Shown: positions 17,745 through 27,425, counted from the stretch's first letter. The stretch: DNA of 64,000 nt from Campylobacter concisus (GCF_002913715.1 NZ_PPCE01000010.1:79153-143152), one strand, 5' to 3'. Notes: a model not told the origin generated them from the letters alone. Numbers and translations are program-made.

Positions 17745-19252
17745 TTTTCATTCTCCTTTATCTCATTTTTAAGTGGCCTCATCGCTGGGAAGAGCACAAC
17801 ATCGCGAATTGATTTTTTATCCGTTAAAAGCATAACAAGCCTATCGATACCTATACCCTCACCTGCAACTGGCGGCATGCCGTATCCTAGGGCTTTTACA
17901 TAGTCCTCATCCATCTCGTGTGCCTCGTCATCGCCTGCGTTTTTAGCATCGATTTGCGCTTTAAAGCGGTTGTATTGATCGATTGGATCGTTTAGCTCAT
18001 TAAAGCCATTTGCTAGCTCACGACCAGCGATAAATAACTCAAATCTCTCAGCCACATCAGGGTTTGCGTCACTTCTTCTTGAAAGTGGGCTGATCGAAAT
18101 CGGATAATCAATAACAAATGTTGGGTGTATAAGCTTACTCTCTACGTAGTTATCAAATAACTCAGCCTGTAAGTGACCAAGATCAAGCTTCTTATTTGCT
18201 TCAAGGCCATCAGCTCTTAGTTTTGCTAAAATTTTATCTTTATCATTTATGATATTATCATCTAGTCCGCCGATCTCAACGAGAGCTTTTTTGTAGCTTA
18301 TTCGCTTAAATGGCTTACTAAAATCAATCTCCATGCCGTCAAAATTTACAACTTTTTCCATATCCAGCTTGTCTAAAATGACATTAAAAAGATCCTCTGT
18401 GATACCCATTAAATCGTGGTAGTTGTGGTATGCCCAGTAAAACTCTATACTTGTAAACTCAGGGTTGTGAGTAAGATCCATTCCTTCGTTTCTAAAATTT
18501 CTATTCATCTCATAAACAGCCTCAAAGCCACCTACTATAAGGCGTTTGAGGTATAATTCAGGTGCAATCCTTAGATATCTCTCTACTCCAAGGGCATTGT
18601 GAAAAGTGATAAATGGCTTGGCGTTTGCACCGCCTGCTATTGGGTGTAGCATCGGTGTTTCAACTTCTAAAAAGCCCTTTTCTTCAAAAAATCTTCTAAT
18701 CGTACTTATAATCACTGAGCGTCTTTTAAAATCAGCTCTAACTTCAGGGTTCATTATCATGTCAAGATATCTTTGGCGATATCTTGTCTCAACATCAACT
18801 AAGCCATGATACTTCTCAGGAAGTGGACTTATCGACTTTGAAGCAAGGCTAAGCTCACTTACATGCATAGAAAATTCGCCAGTTCTTGTTATAAATGCAT
18901 AACCTCTAACATAGACGATATCACCTATCTCTACGTATTTTTTAACGATTTTAAACCACTCTGGATCAAGCGTTTTATTACTAAAGTAAATTTGTAAATT
19001 TCCATCTTCATCTTCGATATTTGCAAAAACCGCTTTTCCAGCATCACGAATGAGTTTTATTCTGCCTGCAAGACCTACTAACTGACCTTCGGCCTTTTTT
19101 TCTTCTGTATCATTAATGTAGTTAAATTTTAGTCTAAATTTAGAGATATTCATATCTCTTCTAAGAAAATGCGGATATGGATTAATACCTAAATTTCTTA
19201 GCTCGTCTATGCTTTGTAGTCGTTGAATCTCATGTTGGTTGTCAAATATCAC
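17741..19252 (-). CDS. lysS: Lysyl-tRNA synthetase, class II
   Basis: 503 residues: N-terminal OB-fold anticodon-binding domain ([20 protein letters not shown]) and class II catalytic core with motif 2 ([20 protein letters not shown]) and motif 3 ([20 protein letters not shown]). Charges tRNA-Lys. Lies between fur and glyA in the same order I recall from C. jejuni (Cj0400-Cj0402). Confidence 0.98.
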   Translation of the reverse strand: MIFDNQHEIQRLQSIDELRNLGINPYPHFLRRDMNISKFRLKFNYINDTEEKKAEGQLVGLAGRIKLIRDAGKAVFANIEDEDGNLQIYFSNKTLDPEWFKIVKKYVEIGDIVYVRGYAFITRTGEFSMHVSELSLASKSISPLPEKYHGLVDVETRYRQRYLDMIMNPEVRADFKRRSVIISTIRRFFEEKGFLEVETPMLHPIAGGANAKPFITFHNALGVERYLRIAPELYLKRLIVGGFEAVYEMNRNFRNEGMDLTHNPEFTSIEFYWAYHNYHDLMGITEDLFNVILDKLDMEKVVNFDGMEIDFSKPFKRISYKKALVEIGGLDDNIINDKDKILAKLRADGLEANKKLDLGHLQAELFDNYVESKLIHPTFVIDYPISISPLSRRSDANPDVAERFELFIAGRELANGFNELNDPIDQYNRFKAQIDAKNAGDDEAHEMDEDYVKALGYGMPPVAGEGIGIDRLVMLLTDKKSIRDVVLFPAMRPLKNEIKENEK

Positions 19253-19253
19253 C

Positions 19254-19721
19254 TTACTTTCCCTTTATATTATTTTTTGAGCATTTTTCACAAATTCCAT
19301 AAAGCTGCATCATATGGCCAGTTAGTTTAAAGCCATGATCTTTTGCGATACTGATTTGTCTTTTTTCTATCATTGGATCTTCAAATTCTATGATAAGGCC
19401 GCACTTTCTGCATATCATATGGTCGTGATGTGGCTTTGTGGCAAGCTCAAATTTTTTGCCTTGTGAACCAAAGCTGATTGATGTCACCATTTCTGATTCT
19501 TCAAGTAGATTTAGTGTTCTATAAACAGTTGCGATACCAATATTTAGCTCAGGGTGTGTCTCTTTTATAAAAAGATAAAGTCTTTCTGGAGTAAAGTGTT
19601 CGCCATTGTTATATAGCGTTTTTAGTAAAATTTCACGCTGTTTCGTGTATTTTAAACCATTGTCACGAAGCACTCTTTTGAATTTCTCAAGCAACGCATC
19701 ATATTCTAAATTTTCTATCAT
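19254..19721 (-). CDS. fur: Ferric uptake regulator Fur
   Basis: 155-residue iron-responsive repressor. Winged-helix DNA-binding domain ([40 protein letters not shown]), metal sites [18 protein letters not shown], and the second CxxC in YGICEKCSK near the C-terminus; the two CxxC pairs suggest a structural zinc. The 4-10 residue N-terminal extension ([18 protein letters not shown]) is like the Campylobacter Fur form. Starts 1 base after cvpA ends, so transcribed from an upstream promoter. Confidence 0.95.
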   Translation of the reverse strand: MIENLEYDALLEKFKRVLRDNGLKYTKQREILLKTLYNNGEHFTPERLYLFIKETHPELNIGIATVYRTLNLLEESEMVTSISFGSQGKKFELATKPHHDHMICRKCGLIIEFEDPMIEKRQISIAKDHGFKLTGHMMQLYGICEKCSKNNIKGK

Positions 19722-19722
19722 C

Positions 19723-20334
19723 TTATTCCCCTTTTGTGATATTAGAGTCGGTATTTACACTAGCATTTGCATCCATTGAGATAAATGCGTCAGTTTTATT
19801 TGTATCCATTGGTCTTGCCACTATCTCATCTAACTCACTTTTGATATTTTTTACATCAAGATTTGTTATCCATTTGCCAGTTTCTATCAAAACCGGATAA
19901 ACTTTACTGTTCGCAAAATAAGGAGCAATTATATTATTTAGCGAAGTGCCAGATATTACAGCAACTACTGCCGAAAATGTTAAGAAAATTTTTCCACTTC
20001 CCATAACAAATCCACCAAGTCTATCCAAAAAACCAAGTCCGCTTACTGAAACTATTTTTGATAAAAATTTACCAACTAGCAAGCAAACTAGCCAAAAAAC
20101 TAGCCAAAGAGAGATAAATGCGACAAACTGTAAAAATGAAGGATTTTCAAATTTATATATATTTTTAGTTATAAACTCACCAGATAGATCTGAAAACCTG
20201 CTAGCTATAATTAAGCCACCGATAAGTCCGATAAGTCCGAATGCTTCTTTTATAAGTCCATTTAATATACCTTTTATGCCAAGCATCAAGACAAGAGCAA
20301 TAATAATGATATCAAACCACGTTACTAAATCCAT
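19723..20334 (-). CDS. cvpA: CvpA family inner-membrane protein
   Basis: 203 residues with about four transmembrane helices ([71 protein letters not shown]) and an Asn/Asp/Thr-rich soluble tail. CvpA was named for colicin V export in E. coli; its cellular role is poorly defined and linked to envelope stress. Shares one base with the pilT stop. Confidence 0.85.
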   Translation of the reverse strand: MDLVTWFDIIIIALVLMLGIKGILNGLIKEAFGLIGLIGGLIIASRFSDLSGEFITKNIYKFENPSFLQFVAFISLWLVFWLVCLLVGKFLSKIVSVSGLGFLDRLGGFVMGSGKIFLTFSAVVAVISGTSLNNIIAPYFANSKVYPVLIETGKWITNLDVKNIKSELDEIVARPMDTNKTDAFISMDANASVNTDSNITKGE

Positions 20335-21473
20335 TATACAGTTCCTATTAAATTTTGAAGTTCTTGCTGGCTAGTTGAATAAGCTAGCGCATTTTCTTTT
20401 GTAATCTTACCCTCTTTTAGCACTTTCATCAAAGCCTGAGTTTGCGTACTCATGCCAGTTTGTTGTTGATTTAGCTGCATTTGTGAATAAATTTGATGTA
20501 TTTTATTTTCACGTATCAAGTTTGAGATAGCCATATTGTTTATTAAAATTTCATGCACAGCGCACCTTCCACCGCCTATCTTTGGGATCAGACTTTGTGA
20601 AACGACAGCAGTTAATGACACGCTAAGCATATTTCTTACTTGTAATTGCTCACTTCCATCGAAACTATCAACGATCCTATTTATAGTTTGAATGGCTGAA
20701 TTTGTGTGAAGCGTACCAAAGACTAAGTGTCCGGTCTCAGCCGCCGTAATAGCTGTTGAAATTGTTTCTCTATCTCTCATCTCGCCCACAAGTATGATAT
20801 CTGGATCTTCACGAACCGCAGATTTTAAGGCCCTTGAATAAGAAGTTGCGTCAGTGCCGATATTTCTATGAGAAAATAGAGCTTTTTTATTGTTATGCAC
20901 AAACTCGACTGGATCCTCAATTGTAATAATATGCTTTCTATAATTTAAATTTATCTCATTAAGCATGGCTGCAAGAGTTGTTGATTTACCACTTCCTGTC
21001 GGTCCAGTAACCAAAATAAGACCTTTTTCACGCTTAATAATGTGTTTAAAAATTTGTGGGGCATTTAACTCATCAAGAGATGGGATATTGATTGGGATTA
21101 TACGAAAAGCAGCAGCTAAATCGCCATTCATGGTATAGTAATAGTTACCACGAAAGCGACCAATATCTCGAAGCTCGATCGCAAAGTCAAGCTCTTTATT
21201 ATTCTCAAGCTCACTTTTTTGTTCATCAGTAATCAAAGCAAAACATAAATTCTCTATATCCTTGCCACTTAATACGCCAAAGTCAATGGGCTTTAAAGCG
21301 CCATCTACTCTTATTTGTGGCTCAGATCTTGAAACAAGGTGAAGATCGCTTGCCTTATCACTCACAACAGTTTTTAAAAGTGTTTTTATATCGCCAGCAA
21401 GATTACTAAGGTTATTATCTTCTGGTATTTTTACACTTAAATTCTTTGCCTGAAGCTGTTCGATTAGATCCAT
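20334..21473 (-). CDS. pilT: PilT-like type IV pilus retraction ATPase
   Basis: 379-residue secretion ATPase of the PilT/PilU group. N-terminal segment SDKASDLHLVSRSEPQIRVDG, Walker A in VTGPTGSGKSTTLAAML, Asp box IITIEDPVEFVH, Walker B region DPDIILVGEMRDRETIS, His box GHLVFGTLHTNSA. The retraction-associated signature normally AIRNLIRE is AISNLIRE here. The protein lacks the N-terminal domain of assembly ATPases. No other pilus genes are in the window, and I do not recall this gene between gatC and cvpA in C. jejuni. Its partner system is unknown; DNA uptake or twitching are guesses. Confidence 0.9.
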   Translation of the reverse strand: MDLIEQLQAKNLSVKIPEDNNLSNLAGDIKTLLKTVVSDKASDLHLVSRSEPQIRVDGALKPIDFGVLSGKDIENLCFALITDEQKSELENNKELDFAIELRDIGRFRGNYYYTMNGDLAAAFRIIPINIPSLDELNAPQIFKHIIKREKGLILVTGPTGSGKSTTLAAMLNEINLNYRKHIITIEDPVEFVHNNKKALFSHRNIGTDATSYSRALKSAVREDPDIILVGEMRDRETISTAITAAETGHLVFGTLHTNSAIQTINRIVDSFDGSEQLQVRNMLSVSLTAVVSQSLIPKIGGGRCAVHEILINNMAISNLIRENKIHQIYSQMQLNQQQTGMSTQTQALMKVLKEGKITKENALAYSTSQQELQNLIGTV

Positions 21474-21483
21474 ATTTTTACCA

Positions 21484-21771
21484 TTATTCTATTATTTTTG
21501 GTACAGCAAAAAAATGCCCTTCACGTGAAGGAGCGTATTTCAAGATCGTATCAATCACATCACTTGGTCTTGGCTCATCTTCTCTTAAAGGCGTGCCACC
21601 TTTTATAGAGCTAACTACAGCTTCATCACTGCTTAGATCAAGTTCATTTAAAATATCAACAAAAGATACAATCTCACTTAGTTGTTTTTTTACTTCTTCT
21701 CTTTTTTCATCACTGATTTGTAAGGCAGAAAGTTTTTCTAATTTATTTAAAAGAGTGTCATCTATTTGCAT
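21484..21771 (-). CDS. gatC: Asp/Glu-tRNA amidotransferase subunit C
   Basis: 95-residue small subunit of GatCAB, which converts Glu-tRNA(Gln) and Asp-tRNA(Asn) to the amide forms. Typical: LNKLEKLSALQISDEKREEV, LSEIVSFVDILNELDLS, and the C-terminal LREDEPRPSDVIDTILKYAP. First gene of the long leftward operon (gatC to aroE); divergent from the 21899 gene. Confidence 0.95.
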   Translation of the reverse strand: MQIDDTLLNKLEKLSALQISDEKREEVKKQLSEIVSFVDILNELDLSSDEAVVSSIKGGTPLREDEPRPSDVIDTILKYAPSREGHFFAVPKIIE

Positions 21772-21898
21772 TATATAAGTAACCTTATTAATTAATTTTG
21801 AGCCATTATATCACATTCAAGCTTTAATTTTGGGATAGTTTTAATTTAATTATGTTAAAATCTGCGAATTAAAATTTTTTAAAAATAAAGGAAAAGCG

Positions 21899-22462
21899 TT
21901 GGCTATAAAAGAAGATCTAACACAGATAAAACAAGAGATTGGTGCTCAAGAACAGTTTTTAGAAAGCATGATCAAAGGTGAGCGTTTCTTTAGAAAGTAT
22001 AAAAAATTTATGATAATTGCCATTATTGTTGCTGTCGTTGCAATTATTGGATTCTATTCGAACAAAATAATAAATGATAATAGAATTGAAGATGCAAATT
22101 TGGCTTACTCAAAGCTCATTTTAAATCCAAACGATGCAAATGCCTTAAACATTTTAAAAGAAAAAGAACCAAATTTATATGCGCTTTTTTCACTTCAGCA
22201 AAAGCTTGATAAAAATGAGACAAATGGTATTAGCGAGCTTGCAAATTTAAAAGTAAATCCTATAGTAAAAGATATCATTCTTTCACAAAATGGTAATGCA
22301 AACAATCAAATTTTAAGCGAATATAGCACACTTTTAAAAGGTTTTGAGCTTTTAAAACAAAACAAAATCAAAGAAGCAAATGATGAGTTTAATAAAATTT
22401 CACTCGACTCTCAACTTCAAACTTTAGTTAAAAATTTAAAACACTATCAGGGAATAAAATAA
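21899..22462 (+). CDS. Conserved membrane protein (Cj0397-like)
   Basis: 187 residues: cytoplasmic N-terminus of ~37 residues, one transmembrane helix (FMIIAIIVAVVAIIGFYSN), then a helical, probably periplasmic domain. TTG start chosen because AAGGAAA lies 5 bases upstream and the frame begins there. The layout (N-terminal anchor plus helical repeats) resembles YfgM/TPR_21-type proteins, which in other bacteria are coded beside BamB; the next gene here is a propeller-like lipoprotein. Function unknown. Confidence 0.8.
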   Translation: MAIKEDLTQIKQEIGAQEQFLESMIKGERFFRKYKKFMIIAIIVAVVAIIGFYSNKIINDNRIEDANLAYSKLILNPNDANALNILKEKEPNLYALFSLQQKLDKNETNGISELANLKVNPIVKDIILSQNGNANNQILSEYSTLLKGFELLKQNKIKEANDEFNKISLDSQLQTLVKNLKHYQGIK

Positions 22463-23469
22463 TGAAAAAAATTACTCTTTTCTTGGCTTTTGCCTTGGCT
22501 TTAGTTTTAAGCGGATGTGGCACAAAAAGACAATATTTCGAGCCAGCTCAAACCTCTGGCAAAATTTCTTTGTCAAAAGATATGCCATCTTATATCAAAT
22601 CAGCAAATGCAAATGGCGCCACTCTTGACAACGGCAATATCATCACCAAAAACGGTCTAAATACAAACATCAAGTTGCCTGAAAATTTTAATTTCTTAAA
22701 TGAAAACAACGGCTTTATCATATCAGCTAGTATAAATGGCGATCTAAATGTGACAGATCCTAGTGGACACAGCGTTTATAGCAATAAATTTCCAACAGCA
22801 ATCGTTGCTGCTTCTCTTGATCAAAACCTATTAGCAGCTATCAGCACGGCAAACCACATCTATCTAATAGACATAAATACCGCAACAACAATAATGGAAT
22901 ATAGCTCGTCTAATATAGCAGCGGTTGATTCAAGGGTCGTAGCACCATTTTTTATGAGCTCACTGATTGTATATCCGGCATTAGATGGCAAAATTTACAT
23001 AGTACAAAAAGAGACTGGTAGAATTTTACGTGACGTGGTCGTAAGCTCTGAAAATTTCTTTAATAACATCATATTTTTAGGCGTTGAGGGCGATAATCTA
23101 ATTGCAGCAACAGCTAAAAAACTTATCGTCATTAACCCAAGTCAAACAGTTTATTATGACGGTGAGATCAAGGATGTACTGGTTAATAACGATGAAATTT
23201 ATATCTTTAAAAAAGATGGTACGATCGTAAGAACAAATCTTATGTTAAAAGAGCAAAATAAAGTAAATTTCAAATTTGCCATCTTCTCAGCAGCTACTAT
23301 TATCAATAATAAGCTTTACGTAATCGAAAAAACAGGCTACGTTATAAAAACAAATTTAGACCTCAGTGGAGCTGAAATTTATGAATTTAGCGATGAGATA
23401 AAAGATAAAAGCTTTATGGGCAATGGTGCCTTTTATTATGATAATGAGCTTGTTAATTTAGGACAATGA
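22462..23469 (+). CDS. Outer-membrane lipoprotein, beta-propeller-like
   Basis: 335 residues with lipoprotein signal and lipobox LVLSGCGTK (lipidated Cys ~19). The body is beta-rich with repeated blades (e.g. GFIISASINGDLNVTDPSGH, LAAISTANHIYLIDINT, DGKIYIVQKETGRIL, NDEIYIFKKDGTIVR), like a PQQ/BamB-type propeller. Matches a lipoprotein I recall at Cj0396. Together with the preceding membrane protein this could be a YfgM-BamB-like pair in outer-membrane protein assembly; this is inference. Start overlaps the previous stop. Confidence 0.8.
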   Translation: MKKITLFLAFALALVLSGCGTKRQYFEPAQTSGKISLSKDMPSYIKSANANGATLDNGNIITKNGLNTNIKLPENFNFLNENNGFIISASINGDLNVTDPSGHSVYSNKFPTAIVAASLDQNLLAAISTANHIYLIDINTATTIMEYSSSNIAAVDSRVVAPFFMSSLIVYPALDGKIYIVQKETGRILRDVVVSSENFFNNIIFLGVEGDNLIAATAKKLIVINPSQTVYYDGEIKDVLVNNDEIYIFKKDGTIVRTNLMLKEQNKVNFKFAIFSAATIINNKLYVIEKTGYVIKTNLDLSGAEIYEFSDEIKDKSFMGNGAFYYDNELVNLGQ

Positions 23470-23798
23470 ACCAAAAAATTTGGGAGCTTTTTGAAGCCAA
23501 AAAAATCCTTTTAAAAGATATCAAAGCACTTAATACAAGTGAATTTAGCACAAAAAAGACGCTTGATATCTTTTGGGGAGTGGACAATAAGAGCTTTTAT
23601 AATCTCGTTTTTTTAAGAACAGCAAAAAGTAGATTGCTACGCAAAGAGGCTTTGGAGCTTGAAGAAATTTCTAAAAAAATAGAGATGAAATTCCAAACAA
23701 ACCTAAGAAAAAAAACTATATTTTATAGCTCTGGCATTTGTTCTAAAGCCTTAAAAGAGCTACAAGACAATAATTGGCGATGTTATGATTTTGTGTAA
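23466..23798 (+). CDS. Small conserved hypothetical protein (Cj0395-like)
   Basis: 110-residue, basic, soluble protein with no recognised domain. Overlaps the lipoprotein gene by 4 bases and coaX by 14, so it is very likely translated. KSRLLRKEALELEEISKKIE suggests a helical middle. The same small gene sits before coaX in C. jejuni in my recollection. Confidence 0.75.
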   Translation: MNQKIWELFEAKKILLKDIKALNTSEFSTKKTLDIFWGVDNKSFYNLVFLRTAKSRLLRKEALELEEISKKIEMKFQTNLRKKTIFYSSGICSKALKELQDNNWRCYDFV

Positions 23799-24414
23799 TA
23801 TAGGCAATACAAACGCTACATTTTTAGAAGGTGGCAAAATCTCACGTATGAAAATTTCTGAGTTTAAAAGCTATAAACCAGAAAAAAAAGTATATTTTAT
23901 ATCCGTAAATGATGAAATTTTAAATCTTTTAAAAGATAATAAAATGTTTGTAAATTTAGAACCATTTTTTACTATTGATACGATATATCAGGGTCTAGGC
24001 GTAGATAGAATCGCTGCATGTTACTCTATAAATAATGGCGTAATTGTTGATGCTGGAAGTGCGATAACAGTTGATATTATGGCAAATTCTATTCACCTTG
24101 GAGGATATATCTTACCAGGCATTTCAAGTATGCTAAATGCCTACAAAAACATCTCACCACGACTTGATATCACTATAAATTCACAAATTGACATAGATGC
24201 ACTACCACAAAAAACAGCCGATGCTGTGAGTTATGGCATTATTAAACCAATAATAACTCTACTAGATAAGCTAGCCGGTGACAAAAAAGTCTATTTTACT
24301 GGTGGAGATGGCGACTTTTTGTCAAAATTTTTTAAAAATGCTATTTGCGACAAGATGCTAGTTTTTCGTGCCATGCAAAAGCTAATAACTGAAAAGAAAG
24401 ATATGATAATATGA
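23785..24414 (+). CDS. coaX: Type III pantothenate kinase
   Basis: 209-residue ASKHA-fold kinase that phosphorylates pantothenate, first step of coenzyme A synthesis. Phosphate-1 motif CNIGNTNATF, catalytic/phosphate-2 motif VDAGSAITVDI, and GGYILPGISSML are visible. Shorter than the ~250-residue forms, as usual in epsilonproteobacteria. Overlaps the neighbours by 14 and 4 bases. Confidence 0.93.
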   Translation: MILCNIGNTNATFLEGGKISRMKISEFKSYKPEKKVYFISVNDEILNLLKDNKMFVNLEPFFTIDTIYQGLGVDRIAACYSINNGVIVDAGSAITVDIMANSIHLGGYILPGISSMLNAYKNISPRLDITINSQIDIDALPQKTADAVSYGIIKPIITLLDKLAGDKKVYFTGGDGDFLSKFFKNAICDKMLVFRAMQKLITEKKDMII

Positions 24415-25019
24415 TAACAGTAGCACTACCAAAGGGAAGAATAGCCGAGGCAACACTAGAAATTTTTAGAAAAATTTTTGGCTCAAGTTTTTTATTTGAA
24501 GATAGAAAACTAATCCTTGAAGAAGGAAATTTTAGATTTTTAATGGTTCGCAACCAAGATATCCCAACTTATGTCACTGAAGGTGCAGCTGATATCGGTG
24601 TGGTGGGGCTTGACGTACTTGAAGAGCACAAGCCAAATGTTGTAAGGCTACTGGATTTAAAAATCGGCCAATGCAAAGTTTGCATTGGCATAAAAAACGA
24701 CTCCGAGCTAGACCTAAACCAGCCAGAGCTAAAAATAGCCACAAAAATGCCAAATATAACAAGAAATTATTTTACAAAACAAGCCGTAGCTGTAAAGATC
24801 ATCAAGCTTTATGGCTCGATCGAACTTGCACCACTAGTTGGCTTAAGCGATGCAATAGTTGATGTAGTCGAGACTGGCTCAACCATGAAGCAAAATGGAC
24901 TAAAGATCGCTGGTGATATTATGCAAAGCTCAGCTTATCTAATAGCAAATAAAAATAGCTTTATCATTAAAAAAGATGAGATTTTAGAGCTTTATAAAAA
25001 AATCAAAGAGGAGATTTAA
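24411..25019 (+). CDS. hisG: ATP phosphoribosyltransferase, short form
   Basis: 202-residue catalytic subunit of the first histidine step. Shows LPKGRIAEATLEIFRKIFG, the substrate cleft TEGAADIGVVGLDVLEEH and the PRPP loop DAIVDVVETGSTMKQNGL. It ends where the catalytic part ends: the ~80-residue ACT-like regulatory domain of the long form (about 299 residues, the form I recall in C. jejuni) is absent. Short forms normally need HisZ, a HisRS-like partner, which is not in the window. Overlaps coaX by 4 bases. Confidence 0.95.
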   Translation: MITVALPKGRIAEATLEIFRKIFGSSFLFEDRKLILEEGNFRFLMVRNQDIPTYVTEGAADIGVVGLDVLEEHKPNVVRLLDLKIGQCKVCIGIKNDSELDLNQPELKIATKMPNITRNYFTKQAVAVKIIKLYGSIELAPLVGLSDAIVDVVETGSTMKQNGLKIAGDIMQSSAYLIANKNSFIIKKDEILELYKKIKEEI

Positions 25020-25292
25020 AGTCCTGCTGCCTCATCATAAAGTACAAAAATTTCTCTAGTTATATAAAGTCCGACTATTTCACTTATAAATTTCTTTAGA
25101 ATAACGTATCGGTAATTATTTGCATACTTTTTATATTAATTTATCTTAATAGATTAGCACTGACATACAAATAACGATCTAAACGTAACAAAAATAGTAG
25201 TCTCCAACGAGCCAAGAGCCTAATATAAGCTAAAGCCTCATCACGAGTATCTAAGCTTTGATTGTATTTGCCATCAAAATCAAGACGATAAT
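25016..25292 (-). pseudogene. Remnant of a minus-strand gene, unidentified
   Basis: Two abutting minus-strand reading frames without start codons: 25141-25292 (about 50 codons, from DYRLDFDGKYNQSLDTRDEA to RYLYVSANLLR) and 25016-25138 (about 40 codons, ending REIFVLYDEAAGL). Composition is protein-like and a single frameshift around 25136-25143 would join them. The 5' end is lost where the plus-strand cytochrome remnant begins. I do not recognise the family. Confidence 0.35.
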
Positions 25293-25655
25293 CCTAGCAA
25301 ATTTAAAGAGATCGGTGATAATGACTGCACTAGCTGTCATACAAATGTGATAGGTAGCAATAAAATATCAGCACGAGCTCAAAAAATATGCACGCCCACT
25401 ATAAAAAACTTCTTGGCAGTGATAAAGAGTTAAAATGTGTAAGCTACCACTATGATGCAGGATATAGCGCTGGCTTTAGAAATTACCTTGAATACTGGAA
25501 GCCAATATATAAAAATTTATGAAAATAAGATGCTTGAGCAAGAGATTGATACTAAGAAAAAATTTTGAAAGATGATTATAACCCTACAAAAGAAGAAGAG
25601 GAATTTTTAAAACAAAAGGCTGATAAGAATAATACAAAACATGTTGGTGGGTAGT
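25293..25655 (+). pseudogene. Decayed multiheme c-type cytochrome gene
   Basis: A haem-attachment motif CTSCH is encoded at 25326-25340 in the frame ...KFKEIGDNDCTSCHTN. After a frameshift near 25385 the reading continues MHAHYKKLLGSDKELKC-VSYH, where CVSYH looks like a mutated CxxCH, then FRNYLEYWKPIYKNL and a stop. Further pieces in other frames run to the tag at ~25655 (KDDYNPTKEEEEFLKQ). The text resembles NapC/NirT-type or other multiheme cytochromes. Several frameshifts and stops make it a pseudogene. Confidence 0.6.
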
Positions 25656-25716
25656 CTAAACTTTCTATTAATCAGGCAAGCAAAAAGATAAAATAATAAA
25701 TTTTAGTTTTTAAATT

Positions 25717-26361
25717 TTAAGAAATTTGCACAAGCTCTTTGTTCTCAAGCTTGTATGAATTGTCGCATTTAGCGGCTAGGTCGTTGTCGTGAGTAACTAG
25801 AACAAGGGCAGCGTTATTTTCATTTATATAGTCAAATAAAACTTGCATCACTTCATTTGCCGTCTGCTTATCAAGGTTGCCCGTTGGCTCGTCTGCAAAG
25901 ATGATCTTTGGCTTTTTGGTAAGCACTCTAGCGATACTAACGCGTTGCTGCTGACCGCCGCTTAGCTCACCAACTTTTTGATTTATCACATTTAAAATTT
26001 TAAGCGATGCAAGATCATTTTTTTCTATATTTTCACCAGATAAGATACTAGCAAGCTCGATATTTTCGTAAGCACTAAAGCCTTTAAAAAGGTAGTGTGA
26101 CTGGAAAATAATGCCAAAATGAAGCCTTCTAATGGCCAAAAGCTCGTTTTGAGAAAGCTCATAGATCGATCTATCTTGATAGATGACCTCACCAAAATTT
26201 GGTTTTAAAAGTGTTGAAAGTATGTGTAAAAGCGTTGATTTGCCACAACCGCTAACGCCGGTTATCGCGATGCTTTGTTTTTGATTGAGAGTTAAATTTA
26301 TATTATTAAAGAGCGTATAATCATACGCAAAGCCTAGATTAGACGCTCTTAAAATTTCCAT
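25717..26361 (-). CDS. ABC transporter ATP-binding protein, LolD/MacB type
   Basis: 214-residue ATPase with Walker A (ITGVSGCGKSTLLHIL), signature LSGGQQQRVSIARVL, Walker B (IIFADEPTGNLDKQTA) and switch His in LVLVTHDNDLAAKC. The length and the sequence around the signature fit the LolD/FtsE/MacB class working with FtsX-like permeases. No permease adjoins; as I recall, C. jejuni has the same orphan position beside tsf and rpsB (Cj1180). Shares one base with the tsf stop. Lipoprotein release is a plausible but unproven role. Confidence 0.88.
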   Translation of the reverse strand: MEILRASNLGFAYDYTLFNNINLTLNQKQSIAITGVSGCGKSTLLHILSTLLKPNFGEVIYQDRSIYELSQNELLAIRRLHFGIIFQSHYLFKGFSAYENIELASILSGENIEKNDLASLKILNVINQKVGELSGGQQQRVSIARVLTKKPKIIFADEPTGNLDKQTANEVMQVLFDYINENNAALVLVTHDNDLAAKCDNSYKLENKELVQIS

Positions 26362-27425
26362 TAGCCTATTTGAGCAGCAACTTCTGCAGCAAAGTCATCT
26401 ACTTTTTTCTCTAAGCCTTCACCAAGCTCGAAACGAACGTATTTTACGATCTCAATCTTACCGCCAAGCTCTTTGCTCTTCTCTTCGATAACTTGTTCGA
26501 TAGTCTTTTTATCGTCCATTACATAAAACTGACCTAAAAGTGTAAGACGTTGGTCAAGCACTGTGTTGTCAGCATAAAATCTCTCGATCTTGCCAGGGAT
26601 AATCTTGTCCCAAATTTTCTCAGGTTTGCCCTCAGCTTTTAGCTCTTCTTCGATCTCTTTTGTAGCTTTTGCAAGCTCTGCGTCGCCTATTTGGCAGCGA
26701 CTAGCATACTCAGGAATGTGATGAAGTGGCTTGCCTAGGCGTTTTAGCTCTTCATTTTCTTTTTCAAGTTCAGCACGAAGTGCGATAAATTCTTTCTCAA
26801 CAAACTCTTTATCAAGGTCTTTGTAGCTTATAACGCTTGGCTTCATAGCGGCTGCATGCATACATAAATTTCTTATAAAATCAGCTGCTTTGTTTGCAAC
26901 TTCAGCGCTTTCGCAAGCTGCACCAATAAGTACACCAACACGACCATTTGAGTGAACATAGCCATTTACCACGCCCTTATCATCAGCGCTAATAGTCTCA
27001 AAGCGGCGAACTACAAGGTTTTCTCCGATGGTTGCAATCTGAGTTTTGAAGTAATCTTCAAATTTAACACCATTTAAAGTGCTCGCATTTAGCTCTTCAA
27101 CTGTTTTTATGCCGCTTGATTGGATGTGAGCTGTTGCATCTTTTGCAAGTGCTTGAAACTGTGGGTTTCTAGCAACGAAGTCAGTTTCAGAGTTGATCTC
27201 ACTGATAGTTGCTTTTTTGCATTTTGAGCAAACTTCAACACTTACCAAGCCTTCGCTTGCAAGGCGGTCAGCCTTTTTAGCAGCTTGGCCTAGGCCTTTT
27301 TCACGAAGGATGTCAATAGCTTTTTCCATGTCGCCATTTGCTTCGCTAAGCGCCTTTTTGCAGTCCATCATACCAGCTCCAGTTGATTCACGGAGCTCTT
27401 TTACCATTTGTGCAGTTATTTCCAT
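26361..27425 (-). CDS. tsf: Elongation factor Ts
   Basis: 354-residue guanine-nucleotide exchange factor for EF-Tu. N-terminal UBA-like domain (VKELRESTGAGMMDCKKAL), the exchange motif SETDFVARNPQF, and two core repeats. It contains a CSKCKK insert near residue 65, seen in epsilonproteobacterial forms. Shares one base with rpsB stop region, forming the classical rpsB-tsf pair. Confidence 0.98.
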   Translation of the reverse strand: MEITAQMVKELRESTGAGMMDCKKALSEANGDMEKAIDILREKGLGQAAKKADRLASEGLVSVEVCSKCKKATISEINSETDFVARNPQFQALAKDATAHIQSSGIKTVEELNASTLNGVKFEDYFKTQIATIGENLVVRRFETISADDKGVVNGYVHSNGRVGVLIGAACESAEVANKAADFIRNLCMHAAAMKPSVISYKDLDKEFVEKEFIALRAELEKENEELKRLGKPLHHIPEYASRCQIGDAELAKATKEIEEELKAEGKPEKIWDKIIPGKIERFYADNTVLDQRLTLLGQFYVMDDKKTIEQVIEEKSKELGGKIEIVKYVRFELGEGLEKKVDDFAAEVAAQIG

